Below, in pieces: positions 36,749 to 47,445 of a stretch of DNA of 64,000 nt. The position numbers and the translations under genes are program-made. The DNA comes from Dyella subtropica (GTDB lineage Bacteria > Pseudomonadota > Gammaproteobacteria > Xanthomonadales > Rhodanobacteraceae): positions 62,001 to 126,000 of the forward strand of contig NZ_JAPDPD010000014.1 in NCBI RefSeq assembly GCF_026283965.1, written 5' to 3'. The notes under the pieces were generated by a model that was not told the DNA's origin, did no database searches, and saw only the letters and a list, made by a program, of their open reading frames with translations. How positions within the stretch are numbered: the first letter of the stretch is position 1; each line of letters begins with the position of its first letter.

Positions 36749-39259
36749 TCAAAAGATGTCGTAGGCGTGCTGCTGGTCGGGGTCCTCTTGCTGCTGGCTG
36801 GCCTGCTGGCGCAGGCGGTCCACGTCTTCCACCTTGAACATCTCGGACATGCTGTTGGGGTCGCCGGCGCCGGAAGGCAAGCCACTTGACCGGTTGATCT
36901 GCACCGTACTGATACCCGGCGGCATCGACAAGGTGGTGGAGGGCACGTCCTTGAGCGCGGCGCCCATGTAGCCCATCCATATGGGCAGCGCGGCCTTGGC
37001 GCCGAACTCGCCACGGCCCAGCGAACTGAAATCGTCGAAGCCTACCCATACCGCGGTCGACAGGTCGCCATTGAAGCCGACGAACCAGGCGTCGCGATGC
37101 TCGTTGGTGGAACCCGTCTTGCCGGCCAGGTCGTCACGGCCAAGCGCCATGGCGGCCGCGCCGGTGCCGCGCTTGACCACATCCTGCATCAGCGACGTCA
37201 CCAGGTAATCGTTGCGAACGTCGATCACTTGTGGTGCCAGCACGGGCGGGTGGGTGCCACCGCCATGGGCGTCCGCGGGCAGCACGGCGTCGCCGGGGGC
37301 AGTAGGCACCACCGAGCTGGCACTTGCTATGGAGTTGGCAGGAATGGGGTTGCTGGCTGGCGGCGGGCCTGGCGGACGCGTGTCGAGCAGGCGTTCCTGG
37401 CAGGTGCGGCAGGCGCGTGCAGGGTTGGCCACATACACGGGCTTGCCGTCGCGGTCGTCGATCTCGCTGATGAAGTACGGCGTTACCAGATAGCCGCCAT
37501 TGGCGAACGCGGCATAGCCGCGCGCCATGCCCATCGGCGACACCGAAGCGGTGCCCAGCGCCATCGAGAGATTGGGCGGTAGCGCATCCAGGGAGAAGCC
37601 GAAGCGCGTGATGTAGTCGCGGGCGTAGCGCACGCCGATCGCGTCGAGCAAGCGCACCGAGACCAGGTTCTTAGATTTCACCAACGCTTCACGCAGGCGG
37701 ATCGGCCCATCAAATTTGTCGTCGTCGTTGGACGGAGTCCACAAACCGTCCGGCCGTGATGGATCGGGCAAGGCTAGTGGCGCGTCGTTGACGATGGAGG
37801 CCGGCGTGAAGCCGCGCTCGAAGGCCGCCGAGTAGATGTAAGGCTTGAAGCTCGAACCTGGCTGGCGCGCGGCCATCACGGCGCGGTTGAACTTGCTTCG
37901 CAAGAAATTGAAGCCGCCCACCAGTGCCTGCAGCGAGCCATCCTCCGGATTGACCGAAGCCAGTGCGCCTTGCACTTTCGGGATCTGGGTCAGCTGCCAC
38001 TCGCCTTTCTCGTCGCGCGACAGGCGAATGATGTCGCCGCGTTTGAGCACGGTGCTCACGCTTTTGGGTGCTGCCCCAATCCGGGTTTCGCTGATATAGG
38101 GACGCGCCCAGTCGACGGATGCCATGCCCAGCTTGGTCTGCTCGCGGCTGGACAGGTACACGGTCGCTTCGCTAGCGGACACCGCCGTGACGATGCCAGG
38201 GTGCATGCTGGCGATGTCGGTGTAGCTTGACAGCACCCGGTCGTAGTCTTCGTTGCCGGCGTTGTCCGCCAGTTCCTGGTGATCCTCCGGTCCGCGCCAG
38301 CCGTGGCGGCGGTCGTAGTCGATCAGGCCGGCACGCAGCGAGTCGACGGCGGCCTGCTGGCGAGCGCTCTGTACCGTGGTCTTGATCACGTAGCCCTCGG
38401 TGAGGGCGTCGTTGCCCAGGCGATCCAGCGCCTGCAGGCGGACCATTTCGGCCAGGTAGGGCGCATCCACCTCGATCGGCGGCTCATGCGGATAAGCGCT
38501 GTTCGGCTCGTTGACGGCCTGGTCGTGCTCGGCCTTGGTGATGTAGCGATTCTGCAGCATTTGGCCCAGCACCCAGTTACGGCGTGCGATGGCGCGTTTG
38601 GGATTATTGAGCGGGTTGACCACCGAGGGTAGCTGGAAGGTGGAGGCGATCAAGGCACACTCGGCCACGCTCAGCTGGTCCAGCGACTTACCGTAGTAAT
38701 ACGAGGCTGCCGCCGCCACGCCGTAGGAGCGGTGGCCGAGGAACATCTTGTTCAGATAAAGCTCAAGGATCTGATCCTTGCTCAGCTGGTTCTCCATACG
38801 CAGGGCGATGAAGATCTCGGTGAGCTTGCGTGAATACAACTTCTCGGGGCTGAGGAAGAAGTTCCTCGCGACCTGTTGGGTAATGGTGGAGCCGCCAGGC
38901 CCCTTGTCGCCACCGGAGACGACGACATGCCAGCCGGCGCGGGCAATGCCGTGCCAGTCCACGCCTGGGTGGCTGTAGAAATCGGCGTCCTCGGCTGACA
39001 GCACGGCGTGCTTCAGCCGCTCCGGCACGTCAGCGATAGTCACGGGGATACGACGGGTTTCGCCGAAACTTGCGATCAGCTTTCCGTCCGCGCTCATCAC
39101 GCGCAGTGGAACTTGCATGTGGTAATCCTTCAGTGCAGCGACTGAAGGCATGCGGGGGGAAACCAGCCAATAAGCCACACCCACCGCGGCGACAGCCAGC
39201 AGTAATCCGGTGAAAGCAAGGATCAGCACCCAGCGCAGCAAACGCTTGAGAATTTGCAT
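36749..39259 (-). CDS. mrcA: Penicillin-binding protein 1A, bifunctional peptidoglycan synthase
   Basis: 836 residues. Membrane anchor about 10-32, GT51 transglycosylase domain with catalytic Glu in LSAEDADFYSHPG (E90), GPGGSTITQQVARNFFL and RKLTEIFIALRME; PBP1A-specific insertion; transpeptidase domain with SxxK at S469-K472 (QPGSSFKP), SxN in VKSKNLVS and KTG in LAGKTGST. A proline/alanine-rich loop (about 620-670) lies inside the transpeptidase part. It polymerises and cross-links peptidoglycan. Divergent from pilMNOPQ, the conserved ponA/mrcA-pilM arrangement. Confidence 0.96.
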   Translation of the reverse strand: MQILKRLLRWVLILAFTGLLLAVAAVGVAYWLVSPRMPSVAALKDYHMQVPLRVMSADGKLIASFGETRRIPVTIADVPERLKHAVLSAEDADFYSHPGVDWHGIARAGWHVVVSGGDKGPGGSTITQQVARNFFLSPEKLYSRKLTEIFIALRMENQLSKDQILELYLNKMFLGHRSYGVAAAASYYYGKSLDQLSVAECALIASTFQLPSVVNPLNNPKRAIARRNWVLGQMLQNRYITKAEHDQAVNEPNSAYPHEPPIEVDAPYLAEMVRLQALDRLGNDALTEGYVIKTTVQSARQQAAVDSLRAGLIDYDRRHGWRGPEDHQELADNAGNEDYDRVLSSYTDIASMHPGIVTAVSASEATVYLSSREQTKLGMASVDWARPYISETRIGAAPKSVSTVLKRGDIIRLSRDEKGEWQLTQIPKVQGALASVNPEDGSLQALVGGFNFLRSKFNRAVMAARQPGSSFKPYIYSAAFERGFTPASIVNDAPLALPDPSRPDGLWTPSNDDDKFDGPIRLREALVKSKNLVSVRLLDAIGVRYARDYITRFGFSLDALPPNLSMALGTASVSPMGMARGYAAFANGGYLVTPYFISEIDDRDGKPVYVANPARACRTCQERLLDTRPPGPPPASNPIPANSIASASSVVPTAPGDAVLPADAHGGGTHPPVLAPQVIDVRNDYLVTSLMQDVVKRGTGAAAMALGRDDLAGKTGSTNEHRDAWFVGFNGDLSTAVWVGFDDFSSLGRGEFGAKAALPIWMGYMGAALKDVPSTTLSMPPGISTVQINRSSGLPSGAGDPNSMSEMFKVEDVDRLRQQASQQQEDPDQQHAYDIF

Positions 39260-39336
39260 GGTGTGGAGTTTGCGAGACCTGAGTCAAAACACGACAGAGT
39301 ATAGATGTAGCACTATCGCCTGAATGGGTGGTGGCC

Positions 39337-39350
39337 GGCACATTCCCTGC
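39337..39350 (+). promoter_or_regulatory. Possible sigma-54 type -24/-12 element upstream of pilM
   Basis: GG at 39337-39338 and GC at 39349-39350 are exactly ten bases apart within CGGCACATTCCCTGCA, close to TGGCAC-N5-TTGCA. It lies 185 bases before pilM. The -12 has CTGC instead of TTGC. Confidence 0.35.
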
Positions 39351-39444
39351 ACATTCCGGTGAGGCAGAGCAAGAAATGCGCCACCGAAGGGATCGCGCTA
39401 AGTGTGCAAGCCATCACGCCAAACAGTCGAGAAAGTTGTCGTAG

Positions 39445-40592
<1,148 letters not shown>

Positions 40593-40593
<1 letters not shown>

Positions 40594-41378
40594 TGGCACT
40601 CATCAACCTACTTCCCTGGCGCAACGAGCGCCGCAAGCAACGAGAGCGTGAGTTCTTCATGCAGCTCGGTGCGGCCTTTGTGGCAGCCCTGCTGTTTATG
40701 CTGCTGTGGGTGCTCTGGATGGACCAGCGCATCGACAATCAGAACGAGCGCAACACCTACCTGCAAGGCGAGATCAAGCAGATCGACGACCGCATCGCCA
40801 AGATCAAGGATCTGGAGAAAGTGCGCGAGCGGCTGCTGGCCCGCAAGCAGATCATCGAGCAGCTGCAGGCGAACCGTTCGCAGATGGTCCATCTGTTCGA
40901 TGAACTGGTGAAGACCATCCCGGCCAGCGCACGCCTTGGTGGCCTCAAGCAAAATGGTGAGTCGCTGACGCTCGACGGCGTGGCGCAGTCCAACGCCAGC
41001 GTCGCCGAATACATGCGCAACATCGAGTCCTCACCGTGGATGGGTCATGCCGACCTGCGCAAGACCGAGAATACGCACGGCGATTCGCGCATGCCGTATG
41101 CCTTCGGCCTGGACGTCGCCCTGAGCAAGCCCAAGGCGGATGAAAATGCAGACGCAGAACAACGCACGCCAGTCCTCGTGCCTGGGGTCAGTGCAGCGGC
41201 CGCATCGGCAACGCCTGCCGGGGCGGGTTCAGTCGCGGCACGCCAGGCGTTGACCCCGGCCGTGCAGGCCGCGACGGCGACGCCGCCGGCCAAGCCGGCT
41301 CCTGCTACGCGGGAGGCGCCGAAGCCGGCGAATACCGCAGGGACGGGCCTGCCAGGTAATGGAGGAGCCAAGCCATGA
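40593..41378 (+). CDS. pilN: Type IV pilus assembly protein PilN with extended C-terminal tail
   Basis: 261 residues: the PilM-binding INLLPWRNERRKQRE at the N-terminus, one membrane helix (about 23-43), coiled coil (about 45-95) and periplasmic fold. After about residue 172 there is an unusual ~90-residue Ala/Pro/Thr-rich tail (PVLVPGVSAAAASATPAGAG...), absent from the ~200-residue Pseudomonas PilN. ATG 40593 overlaps the pilM stop; the end overlaps pilO. Confidence 0.95.
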
Positions 41379-42031
41379 AGTTCCTCAACGACCTGCGCAA
41401 TCTCGACCGCAACAACATTGGCGGGTGGCCGAAGTCGGTCAAAATCTTCTTCACCGGACTGCTGTTCGGCTTGGTAGTACTGCTCGGCTGGTATGTGTTC
41501 GTCAGCGATCAGCAGAACACGCTTGAGCAGCAGGCCAACAAGGAGGAGCAGCTCAAACAGGAGTTCTCCCAGAAGCAGGCCAAGGCGGTCAATCTCGAAG
41601 CGCTGCAGCAGCAGCTCGATGAGATGCAGGACATGCTGCGCCAATTGCTGCGCCAGCTGCCCAGCAAGACCGAAATGCCGGAGTTGCTGATAGACATTTC
41701 GCAGACTGCGTTGTCGGCAGGCCTGGAAACCGAGCTGTTCCAGCCAGGCGCCGAGGTGCCGAAGGATTTCTACGCTGAGAAGCCGATCCAGTTGCGCATG
41801 GTGGGCACCTACCATCAGTTCGGCACCTTCATCAGCGGCGTGGCCTCGCTACCTCGCGTCGTGATCCTGACCTTGCATGACGTGTCGCTGACGCCGAAGG
41901 ACAAGAACGGTCAGCTAGTGCTGCAGGGCACAGTCAAAACCTATCGTTATCTGGAAGACGAAGAGAGCGTCGAGGCCAAGGCAGCCAATGCCAAGTCGCA
42001 GTCGGGCGCCAAGACCGGGGGGCGGAAATGA
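41375..42031 (+). CDS. pilO: Type IV pilus assembly protein PilO
   Basis: 218 residues: short cytoplasmic start with NIGGWPKSVKI, membrane helix (about 27-46), coiled coil rich in Gln/Glu (48-85), then a ferredoxin-like periplasmic domain (LRMVGTYHQFGTFISGVASLPRVV). Forms PilN-PilO heterodimers linking PilM to PilP. Overlaps both pilN and pilP by four bases. Confidence 0.96.
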   Translation: MKFLNDLRNLDRNNIGGWPKSVKIFFTGLLFGLVVLLGWYVFVSDQQNTLEQQANKEEQLKQEFSQKQAKAVNLEALQQQLDEMQDMLRQLLRQLPSKTEMPELLIDISQTALSAGLETELFQPGAEVPKDFYAEKPIQLRMVGTYHQFGTFISGVASLPRVVILTLHDVSLTPKDKNGQLVLQGTVKTYRYLEDEESVEAKAANAKSQSGAKTGGRK

Positions 42032-42570
42032 GCAAGTTGATAGCCCTTAAGTCCGCTCACGTGGTACGCGCCGCGCTGGTGCTCGGTGCCGTCCTGGTGC
42101 TCGGAGGCTGCACGCGCGGCATGTCCGATCTGCGCGACTGGGTTTCCCAGGAGAGGCAGAAGAAAGGCGCGCCGATCCCGCCGCTGCCAGTCATCAAGAC
42201 CTTTGAAACCTTCCTGTACAACGACCAGGACAAGCGTGATCCGTTCAGCCCGAGTACGGCCGAACTGGACAACGGCGCGGCGAATGCCGGGCCGCGGCCC
42301 GATCAGGATCGCACCAAGGAGCCATTGGAAGTGTTCGCGCTCGACAGTCTCAAGATGGTCGGCACCGTAGGGACCGGTGGCGGCACTGAAGTGCTGATCA
42401 AGGACCCGGGTGGCGTGATCCATCGCGTCCATCGCGGCGAATACATGGGCCAGAACTACGGTCACGTCACCGCCATCAGCGAAGACCACATTGAACTGGT
42501 CGAGTTGGTATCCAACGGTAATGGCGGCTGGATGGAACGCTCAGCCAGCATCGCGCTTGGCGAGAAATAA
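42028..42570 (+). CDS. pilP: Type IV pilus lipoprotein PilP
   Basis: 180 residues with lipobox LVLGGC, a disordered linker, and the C-terminal beta domain LEVFALDSLKMVGTV...VHRVHRGEYMGQNYGHVTAISEDHIELVELV. Connects PilNO to the secretin PilQ. The ATG overlaps the pilO stop. Confidence 0.96.
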   Translation: MSKLIALKSAHVVRAALVLGAVLVLGGCTRGMSDLRDWVSQERQKKGAPIPPLPVIKTFETFLYNDQDKRDPFSPSTAELDNGAANAGPRPDQDRTKEPLEVFALDSLKMVGTVGTGGGTEVLIKDPGGVIHRVHRGEYMGQNYGHVTAISEDHIELVELVSNGNGGWMERSASIALGEK

Positions 42571-42590
42571 GAATCACAGGGGCTGATGCA

Positions 42591-44807
42591 ATGACCTACC
42601 TAATCAAACCTGTTCGGGGCCGTGTCATGCGCCAAGCGAGTCGTCGCCTGATCACTGGATTGCTGATCGTCAGTGCTGCGTGGTCAAGCATCGCGGCGGC
42701 GGCCACCAACACCTTGAAGGAGATCAGCTACGACACGCTGCCTGGCGGCCGTATCGAGCTGCATTTGAACTTCACGGGGCCGGCGCCGGAGCCGAAGATT
42801 TTCACCACCGGCAACCCGCCGCGTATTGCGATCGACTTCAGTGATACCGACAACGCGGCGGCGCGCCACCTCGATATCGGCAAGGGCTCGACTTCGGGCG
42901 TGTCCGCGGTAGCCGCCGGCGGCCGTACCCGCGTCATCGTCGAACTGATGCGCGATTCGTCATATCGCACGCGTGTCGACGGCAACAGCCTCGTGTTCAC
43001 GGTCAACAATGGTACCGACGCGCAGACCACGACCACCGCCTCCACCATCGATCCATCCAAGGCGTTGCCTTCCTCGGCGAGCGGTCCGGCGGTGTCGAAT
43101 ATCGACTTCCGCCGCGGGCCGAATGGCGAAGGTCGGGTGCTGATCAATTTCAGTGGCGCTGGCGCCAGCGCCGACATGAAGCGTGAGAACGACAAGGTGG
43201 TGGTCAATCTCGACCACGTGAATCTGCCGCAGAACCTGGCTCAACGCCTCGATGTGCTCGACTTCGCCACGCCGGTGCAGTCGATCGTCACTAAGGGCGG
43301 TGCCCGCGGTGGCGCACACATGGAAATCGCAACCAAGGGCAGCGTCGAAACCTCGGCCTACCAGACGGCCGACCAGTATGTGGTCGAAGTCGCGCCCAAG
43401 AAAAAGGATCCCAAGGCCGGTCCTGATGGCAAGTCTCTACGCGGCCAGGATCCGGTTTACAACGGTAACCGCGTCACCTTCAATTTCCAGGACATCCCGG
43501 TCCGCTCGGTGCTGCAGCTGATCGCCGACATGTCGGGCCAGAATCTGGTGGCCTCCGACACGGTGGGTGGTGCCATCACCCTGCGCCTTGTCAACGTGCC
43601 GTGGGATCAAGCGCTGGACGTGGTGCTGCGTGCCAAGGGCCTGGACAAGCGCCGCAACGGCAACGTGATCTGGATCGCGCCGCAGGATGAGTTGGCGAAG
43701 TACGAGCAGAGTGTGGCCGATGCCCGCATCAAGGCGGAGGACAATGCCGAGCTGGTCACCGACTACGTGCCGATCAGCTACGGCAAAGCGCAGGACATCG
43801 CGAAGCTGTTGACCCAGGGCCCGGCAGGTGGCGGTGGCGGAGGTGGTGCTGGCGGCAGCTCGCACGGGTTCCTTTCCGCACGCGGCAGCGTCTCGTTCGA
43901 TGAGCGCACCAACACTCTGCTGCTCAACGACAGTGCACAGAAGATCCGCGAACTGCGCGAGTTGATAGCGGTACTCGACAAACCGGTGCAGCAGGTGCTG
44001 ATCGAGTCGCGCATCGTGGTGGCCAGCGACACCTTCACCCGCGAGCTGGGTGCCAAGTTCGGTGTACAGGGGAAAGTCAACAACACGCAGTTCCAGAACG
44101 CGGCTACTGCGATCCCCAATCTGCAAGCAGGTCTGGGCGGTGGCAATGTGACCTCGTTTGGGGGAACGGACAACGGCAACGGCTCGGCTGGTGGCAAAGG
44201 CTTGAACGTGAACCTTCCCACTACCCTGCAGGGAGGTAGCTTCGGCCTGGCGATTCTCGGTGCGAACTATGCGATCGACCTTGAGCTGTCGGCCGCCCAG
44301 ACCGAAGGCCGTGGCGAAGTGGTCTCCAGTCCGCGCGTGATTACGGCGAACCAGCAGGAAGCCATTATTCGCCAGGGTCAGCAGATCGGCTATGTCACCT
44401 TCCAGAACGGCGGCGCCGCTGGTGGCGGCCAACCGACCGCTTCTGTGCAGTTCAAAGACGCGGTGCTGGAGCTGAAGGTGACGCCGACGATCACGGCCGA
44501 TAACCGTGTCTATCTCGCCATCAATGTGAAGAAGGATGCGCTGGCCCAGTTCGTCGATACGCCGAATGGCAAGGTGCCGCAGATCGATACGCGTGAGATC
44601 AACACCTCAGTGCTGGTGGACAACGGCCAGACCGTGGTGCTCGGCGGCATCTACGAGATCACCAAGGCGAATGCCACCACCAAGGTGCCGGGTTTGGGCG
44701 ATATCCCGGGCGTGGGCATTCTGTTCCGCAAGACTTCGCGCCAGAGCGACAAGGCGGAGCTACTGATCTTCGTGACGCCGCGCATTTTGAGCGAAAGCCT
44801 GCGCTGA
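42591..44807 (+). CDS. pilQ: Type IV pilus secretin PilQ
   Basis: 738 residues. Signal peptide ends near AAAA; two AMIN domains (about 45-240) for peptidoglycan binding; STN/N0 domain (FQDIPVRSVLQLIADMSGQNLV); N1 domain interrupted by a glycine-rich linker (GGGGGGAGGSSHGF); secretin core with ESRIVVASDTFTRELGAKFG, SSPRVITANQQEAIIRQG and VPGLGDIPGVGILFRKT. Forms the outer-membrane pore for the pilus. ATG 42591; a second ATG twelve codons in could also serve. Confidence 0.97.
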   Translation: MTYLIKPVRGRVMRQASRRLITGLLIVSAAWSSIAAAATNTLKEISYDTLPGGRIELHLNFTGPAPEPKIFTTGNPPRIAIDFSDTDNAAARHLDIGKGSTSGVSAVAAGGRTRVIVELMRDSSYRTRVDGNSLVFTVNNGTDAQTTTTASTIDPSKALPSSASGPAVSNIDFRRGPNGEGRVLINFSGAGASADMKRENDKVVVNLDHVNLPQNLAQRLDVLDFATPVQSIVTKGGARGGAHMEIATKGSVETSAYQTADQYVVEVAPKKKDPKAGPDGKSLRGQDPVYNGNRVTFNFQDIPVRSVLQLIADMSGQNLVASDTVGGAITLRLVNVPWDQALDVVLRAKGLDKRRNGNVIWIAPQDELAKYEQSVADARIKAEDNAELVTDYVPISYGKAQDIAKLLTQGPAGGGGGGGAGGSSHGFLSARGSVSFDERTNTLLLNDSAQKIRELRELIAVLDKPVQQVLIESRIVVASDTFTRELGAKFGVQGKVNNTQFQNAATAIPNLQAGLGGGNVTSFGGTDNGNGSAGGKGLNVNLPTTLQGGSFGLAILGANYAIDLELSAAQTEGRGEVVSSPRVITANQQEAIIRQGQQIGYVTFQNGGAAGGGQPTASVQFKDAVLELKVTPTITADNRVYLAINVKKDALAQFVDTPNGKVPQIDTREINTSVLVDNGQTVVLGGIYEITKANATTKVPGLGDIPGVGILFRKTSRQSDKAELLIFVTPRILSESLR

Positions 44808-44827
44808 GCACCGCACAAGGCATGATG

Positions 44828-44856
44828 AAAGGGGCGGCTCAGGCCGCCCTTTTTCT
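44828..44856 (+). terminator. Terminator of the pilMNOPQ operon
   Basis: Stem 44828-44838 / 44843-44853 (GGGCGGC/GCCGCCC core, one G-T pair), loop TCAG, followed by TTTTTCTTT. Confidence 0.88.
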
Positions 44857-44969
44857 TTGAGCTGGCGCGGGCCTATGCCATCAGTTGCGGGGGCGGGTGC
44901 CGCCTGCGGCGGCTAAACTTCTGTGAATGGCTGCGGTCTGTAGCCGCACGAAGCACAACGGAATTCTTG

Positions 44970-45965
44970 ATGGACATGCCCCAGGTTCACCCTTCCTCAC
45001 GCCTGCAACAGGCGTTCACCAAACTGCGTGAGGAACTGCAGCAAAGCATCATCGGCCAGCCCCACCTGATCGATTGCCTGCTGGTGGCGCTGCTGGCCGA
45101 TGGGCATTTGCTGGTCGAAGGCGCACCAGGTCTGGCCAAGACAACCGCGGTGAAGGCGCTAGCGGCTTGTATCGAGGCGGACTTCCATCGCGTGCAGTTC
45201 ACTCCCGACTTGCTGCCCGCCGATCTCACCGGCACGGATATCTTCCGAACCCAGTCCGGCAGCTTCGAATTCGAGCGCGGACCGTTGTTTCACAACATCG
45301 TGCTGGCCGATGAGATCAACCGCGCGCCGGCCAAGGTGCAATCGGCGCTGCTTGAAGCGATGGCGGAGCGGCAGATCACTATAGGCCGCAGCACCTGGCG
45401 TCTGCCGGAGCTGTTCATGGTGATGGCGACGCAGAACCCGATCGAACAGGAAGGCACTTTCGCCTTGCCCGAAGCGCAGCTGGACCGCTTCGTCATGCAC
45501 GTCACCATCGGCTATCCGGATGCACCGTCGGAATTGGCCATTCTGCGTCTGGCGCGGGAGCAGGCGCGCCGCAGCCTGCATCCGCAGCCACCGGCACGTG
45601 CCACGCTCAGCCAGTCCGACGTATTTGCCGCGCGCGAGGCCGTGCTGTCGGTGCACATGGCTCCTGCGCTTGAGGCCTACCTGACCCAATTGGTGCTGGC
45701 CAGTCGCGACGCCGGCGCCTACGGCCCCGAGCTGAAACGCTGGATCGCCTGGGGTGCGAGTCCGCGCGCCACCATCGCACTGGATCGTTGCGCACGTGCG
45801 CATGCCTGGCTGGCGGGGCGCGACTATGTGCTGCCGGAAGACATCCATGCCATCGCCCACGACGTGCTGCGTCACCGCGTATTGCTGAGCTATGAAGCCG
45901 AGGCAGAGGGCGTGCGCAGCGATCAGGTGGTCTCGCGTCTCCTGGATCTCGTGCCGCTTCCGTGA
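44970..45965 (+). CDS. MoxR-family AAA+ ATPase
   Basis: 331 residues: Walker A EGAPGLAKTTAVKAL, Walker B FHNIVLADEINRAPAKVQSALLEAM, sensor region MATQNPIEQEGTFALPEAQLDRF and the C-terminal helical lid. MoxR ATPases act as chaperones for von Willebrand domain proteins encoded with them. ATG 44970 (or 44976). First of a six-gene operon and overlapping the DUF58 gene. Confidence 0.95.
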   Translation: MDMPQVHPSSRLQQAFTKLREELQQSIIGQPHLIDCLLVALLADGHLLVEGAPGLAKTTAVKALAACIEADFHRVQFTPDLLPADLTGTDIFRTQSGSFEFERGPLFHNIVLADEINRAPAKVQSALLEAMAERQITIGRSTWRLPELFMVMATQNPIEQEGTFALPEAQLDRFVMHVTIGYPDAPSELAILRLAREQARRSLHPQPPARATLSQSDVFAAREAVLSVHMAPALEAYLTQLVLASRDAGAYGPELKRWIAWGASPRATIALDRCARAHAWLAGRDYVLPEDIHAIAHDVLRHRVLLSYEAEAEGVRSDQVVSRLLDLVPLP

Positions 45966-46897
45966 GTGCCGTATTGCTACAGCGCGCCGAGGGTGATGGC
46001 CGCGCGAGCGTTTCCCTGGCTGAGTTGCTGGCTTTGCGCGCCAAAGTGGCGCGAGCGGCCCTGCCAAAGCTGAATAGCCGAGTGGCCCCTGCGGGTCAGC
46101 AGTCCAGCCGTCTATACGGCCGCGGCATGGACTACGCGGAGTCCCGCGCCTACCAGCCCGGCGATGACATTCGCCGGCTCGACTGGCGGCTCACGGCGCG
46201 CAGCGGCAAGCTGCACACCAAGCTGTTCCAGGAAGAACGCGAAGGAAGAGTGCTGATTTTGCTGGACACGCATGCCAGCATGCGCTTCGGTACTCGCGTG
46301 CGCTTCAAGTCGGTGCAAGCAGCACGTGCCGCAGCGACGGCTGCCTGGCTGGCCGTGCGCGCTGGGGAGCGCGTGGGCGCCATGGCCTTTGGCGAGCGCA
46401 CGCACATGCTGCGACCGCAGGGAGGTACACGGGGTGCGCTGGCGCTTTGCGGCGCGCTGGCGGATTGGGATATCGATCCTGCTGCAGGGCGCAACGAGCC
46501 CTTGTCAGAGGCCTTGTTGCGGGCAGCACGGTTGATGCACGGCGCCAGCCGCGTGCTACTGGTGAGCGATGGGCTCAGTTGCGACGAGCCGGCACGGGGG
46601 CGCCTGCTCGATCTCTCGCGCCGCGCCGGTGTCAGTGTGCTGATCGTCGGCGACGCGCTTGAGTTGGCGACAGCGCCGGCCGGCCGCTATCCCTTGGAGC
46701 ATGCCGGCGTGCGCCGCGAGGTGGTGCTGCAGGCGGAGCGTCAGCGACGCGAATTCCAACAGACCCTGGGCGCCGGTCAGGTCCGCCTGGCCGCGTTGGC
46801 CCAATCACTAGGCTTGCGGCATCGAAGCATCGATACCGCGGTCGATCCGCTGGAAGCGGTAAGCGGTCTGCTGGGTGGAGCGAGGTCCGCGTCATGA
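45962..46897 (+). CDS. DUF58-domain protein of the MoxR/Bat operon
   Basis: 311 residues; DUF58 core SRLYGRGMDYAESRAYQPGDDIRRLDWRLTARSGKLHTKLFQEERE followed by a degenerate von Willebrand-type fold (VLILLDTHASMRFG). GTG 45962 overlaps the moxR stop, and the end overlaps the DUF4381 gene. Soluble; function unproven beyond operon context. Confidence 0.93.
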   Translation: MSAVLLQRAEGDGRASVSLAELLALRAKVARAALPKLNSRVAPAGQQSSRLYGRGMDYAESRAYQPGDDIRRLDWRLTARSGKLHTKLFQEEREGRVLILLDTHASMRFGTRVRFKSVQAARAAATAAWLAVRAGERVGAMAFGERTHMLRPQGGTRGALALCGALADWDIDPAAGRNEPLSEALLRAARLMHGASRVLLVSDGLSCDEPARGRLLDLSRRAGVSVLIVGDALELATAPAGRYPLEHAGVRREVVLQAERQRREFQQTLGAGQVRLAALAQSLGLRHRSIDTAVDPLEAVSGLLGGARSAS

Positions 46898-47445
46898 TGC
46901 TGCCTGTCGCCACACCATCCCCGCCGCAACCTACCGGTCCGGTTTTGCGTGACATCCACCTGCCGCCCGATCCCTCCTGGTGGCCGCCGGCACCGGGCTG
47001 GTGGGTGCTCGCTGCACTGACGTTGTTGCTGGCGTGTCTCGGGTGGTGGATGGCCTGGCGGCATCGGTGTTGGCGGCGTCGCGTCGAGGCGGTTCTATCG
47101 GAGATCGACGCGATCGAGCAACGCCATGCGCAGCGGCCCGATGCGTTGGCCGCCGGCTTGCATCAGTGGCTGCGGCGCGGAGCGCGCATATACGACCCCA
47201 TGGCGACGCATCATCGTGGCGATGCTTGGCGTCGCTGTCTGGCCGTAGTGCCTGTCGACGCGGCCACACTGGACAGCTTGATGACGTTGGAGTCGGTGAT
47301 GTACCGACCCACCACCACAGTAGATGTGCACGACCTCGCCGGGGCCACGCGCCGATGGCTGGCGCTTGCTTTGAAGCAACGAGCCATGCGCAAAAAACTC
47401 AAGTCTCCTGTATTGCGTGCCTCCTTAGAGCGCGGACATGTCTGA
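46894..47445 (+). CDS. DUF4381-domain membrane protein
   Basis: 183 residues; DIHLPPDPSWWPPAPGWWVLAALTLLLACLGW is the family hallmark, with one membrane helix at about 31-50, then a cytoplasmic helical part. Standard member of MoxR-DUF58-Bat operons; role unknown. Overlaps both neighbours. Confidence 0.92.
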   Translation: MMLPVATPSPPQPTGPVLRDIHLPPDPSWWPPAPGWWVLAALTLLLACLGWWMAWRHRCWRRRVEAVLSEIDAIEQRHAQRPDALAAGLHQWLRRGARIYDPMATHHRGDAWRRCLAVVPVDAATLDSLMTLESVMYRPTTTVDVHDLAGATRRWLALALKQRAMRKKLKSPVLRASLERGHV

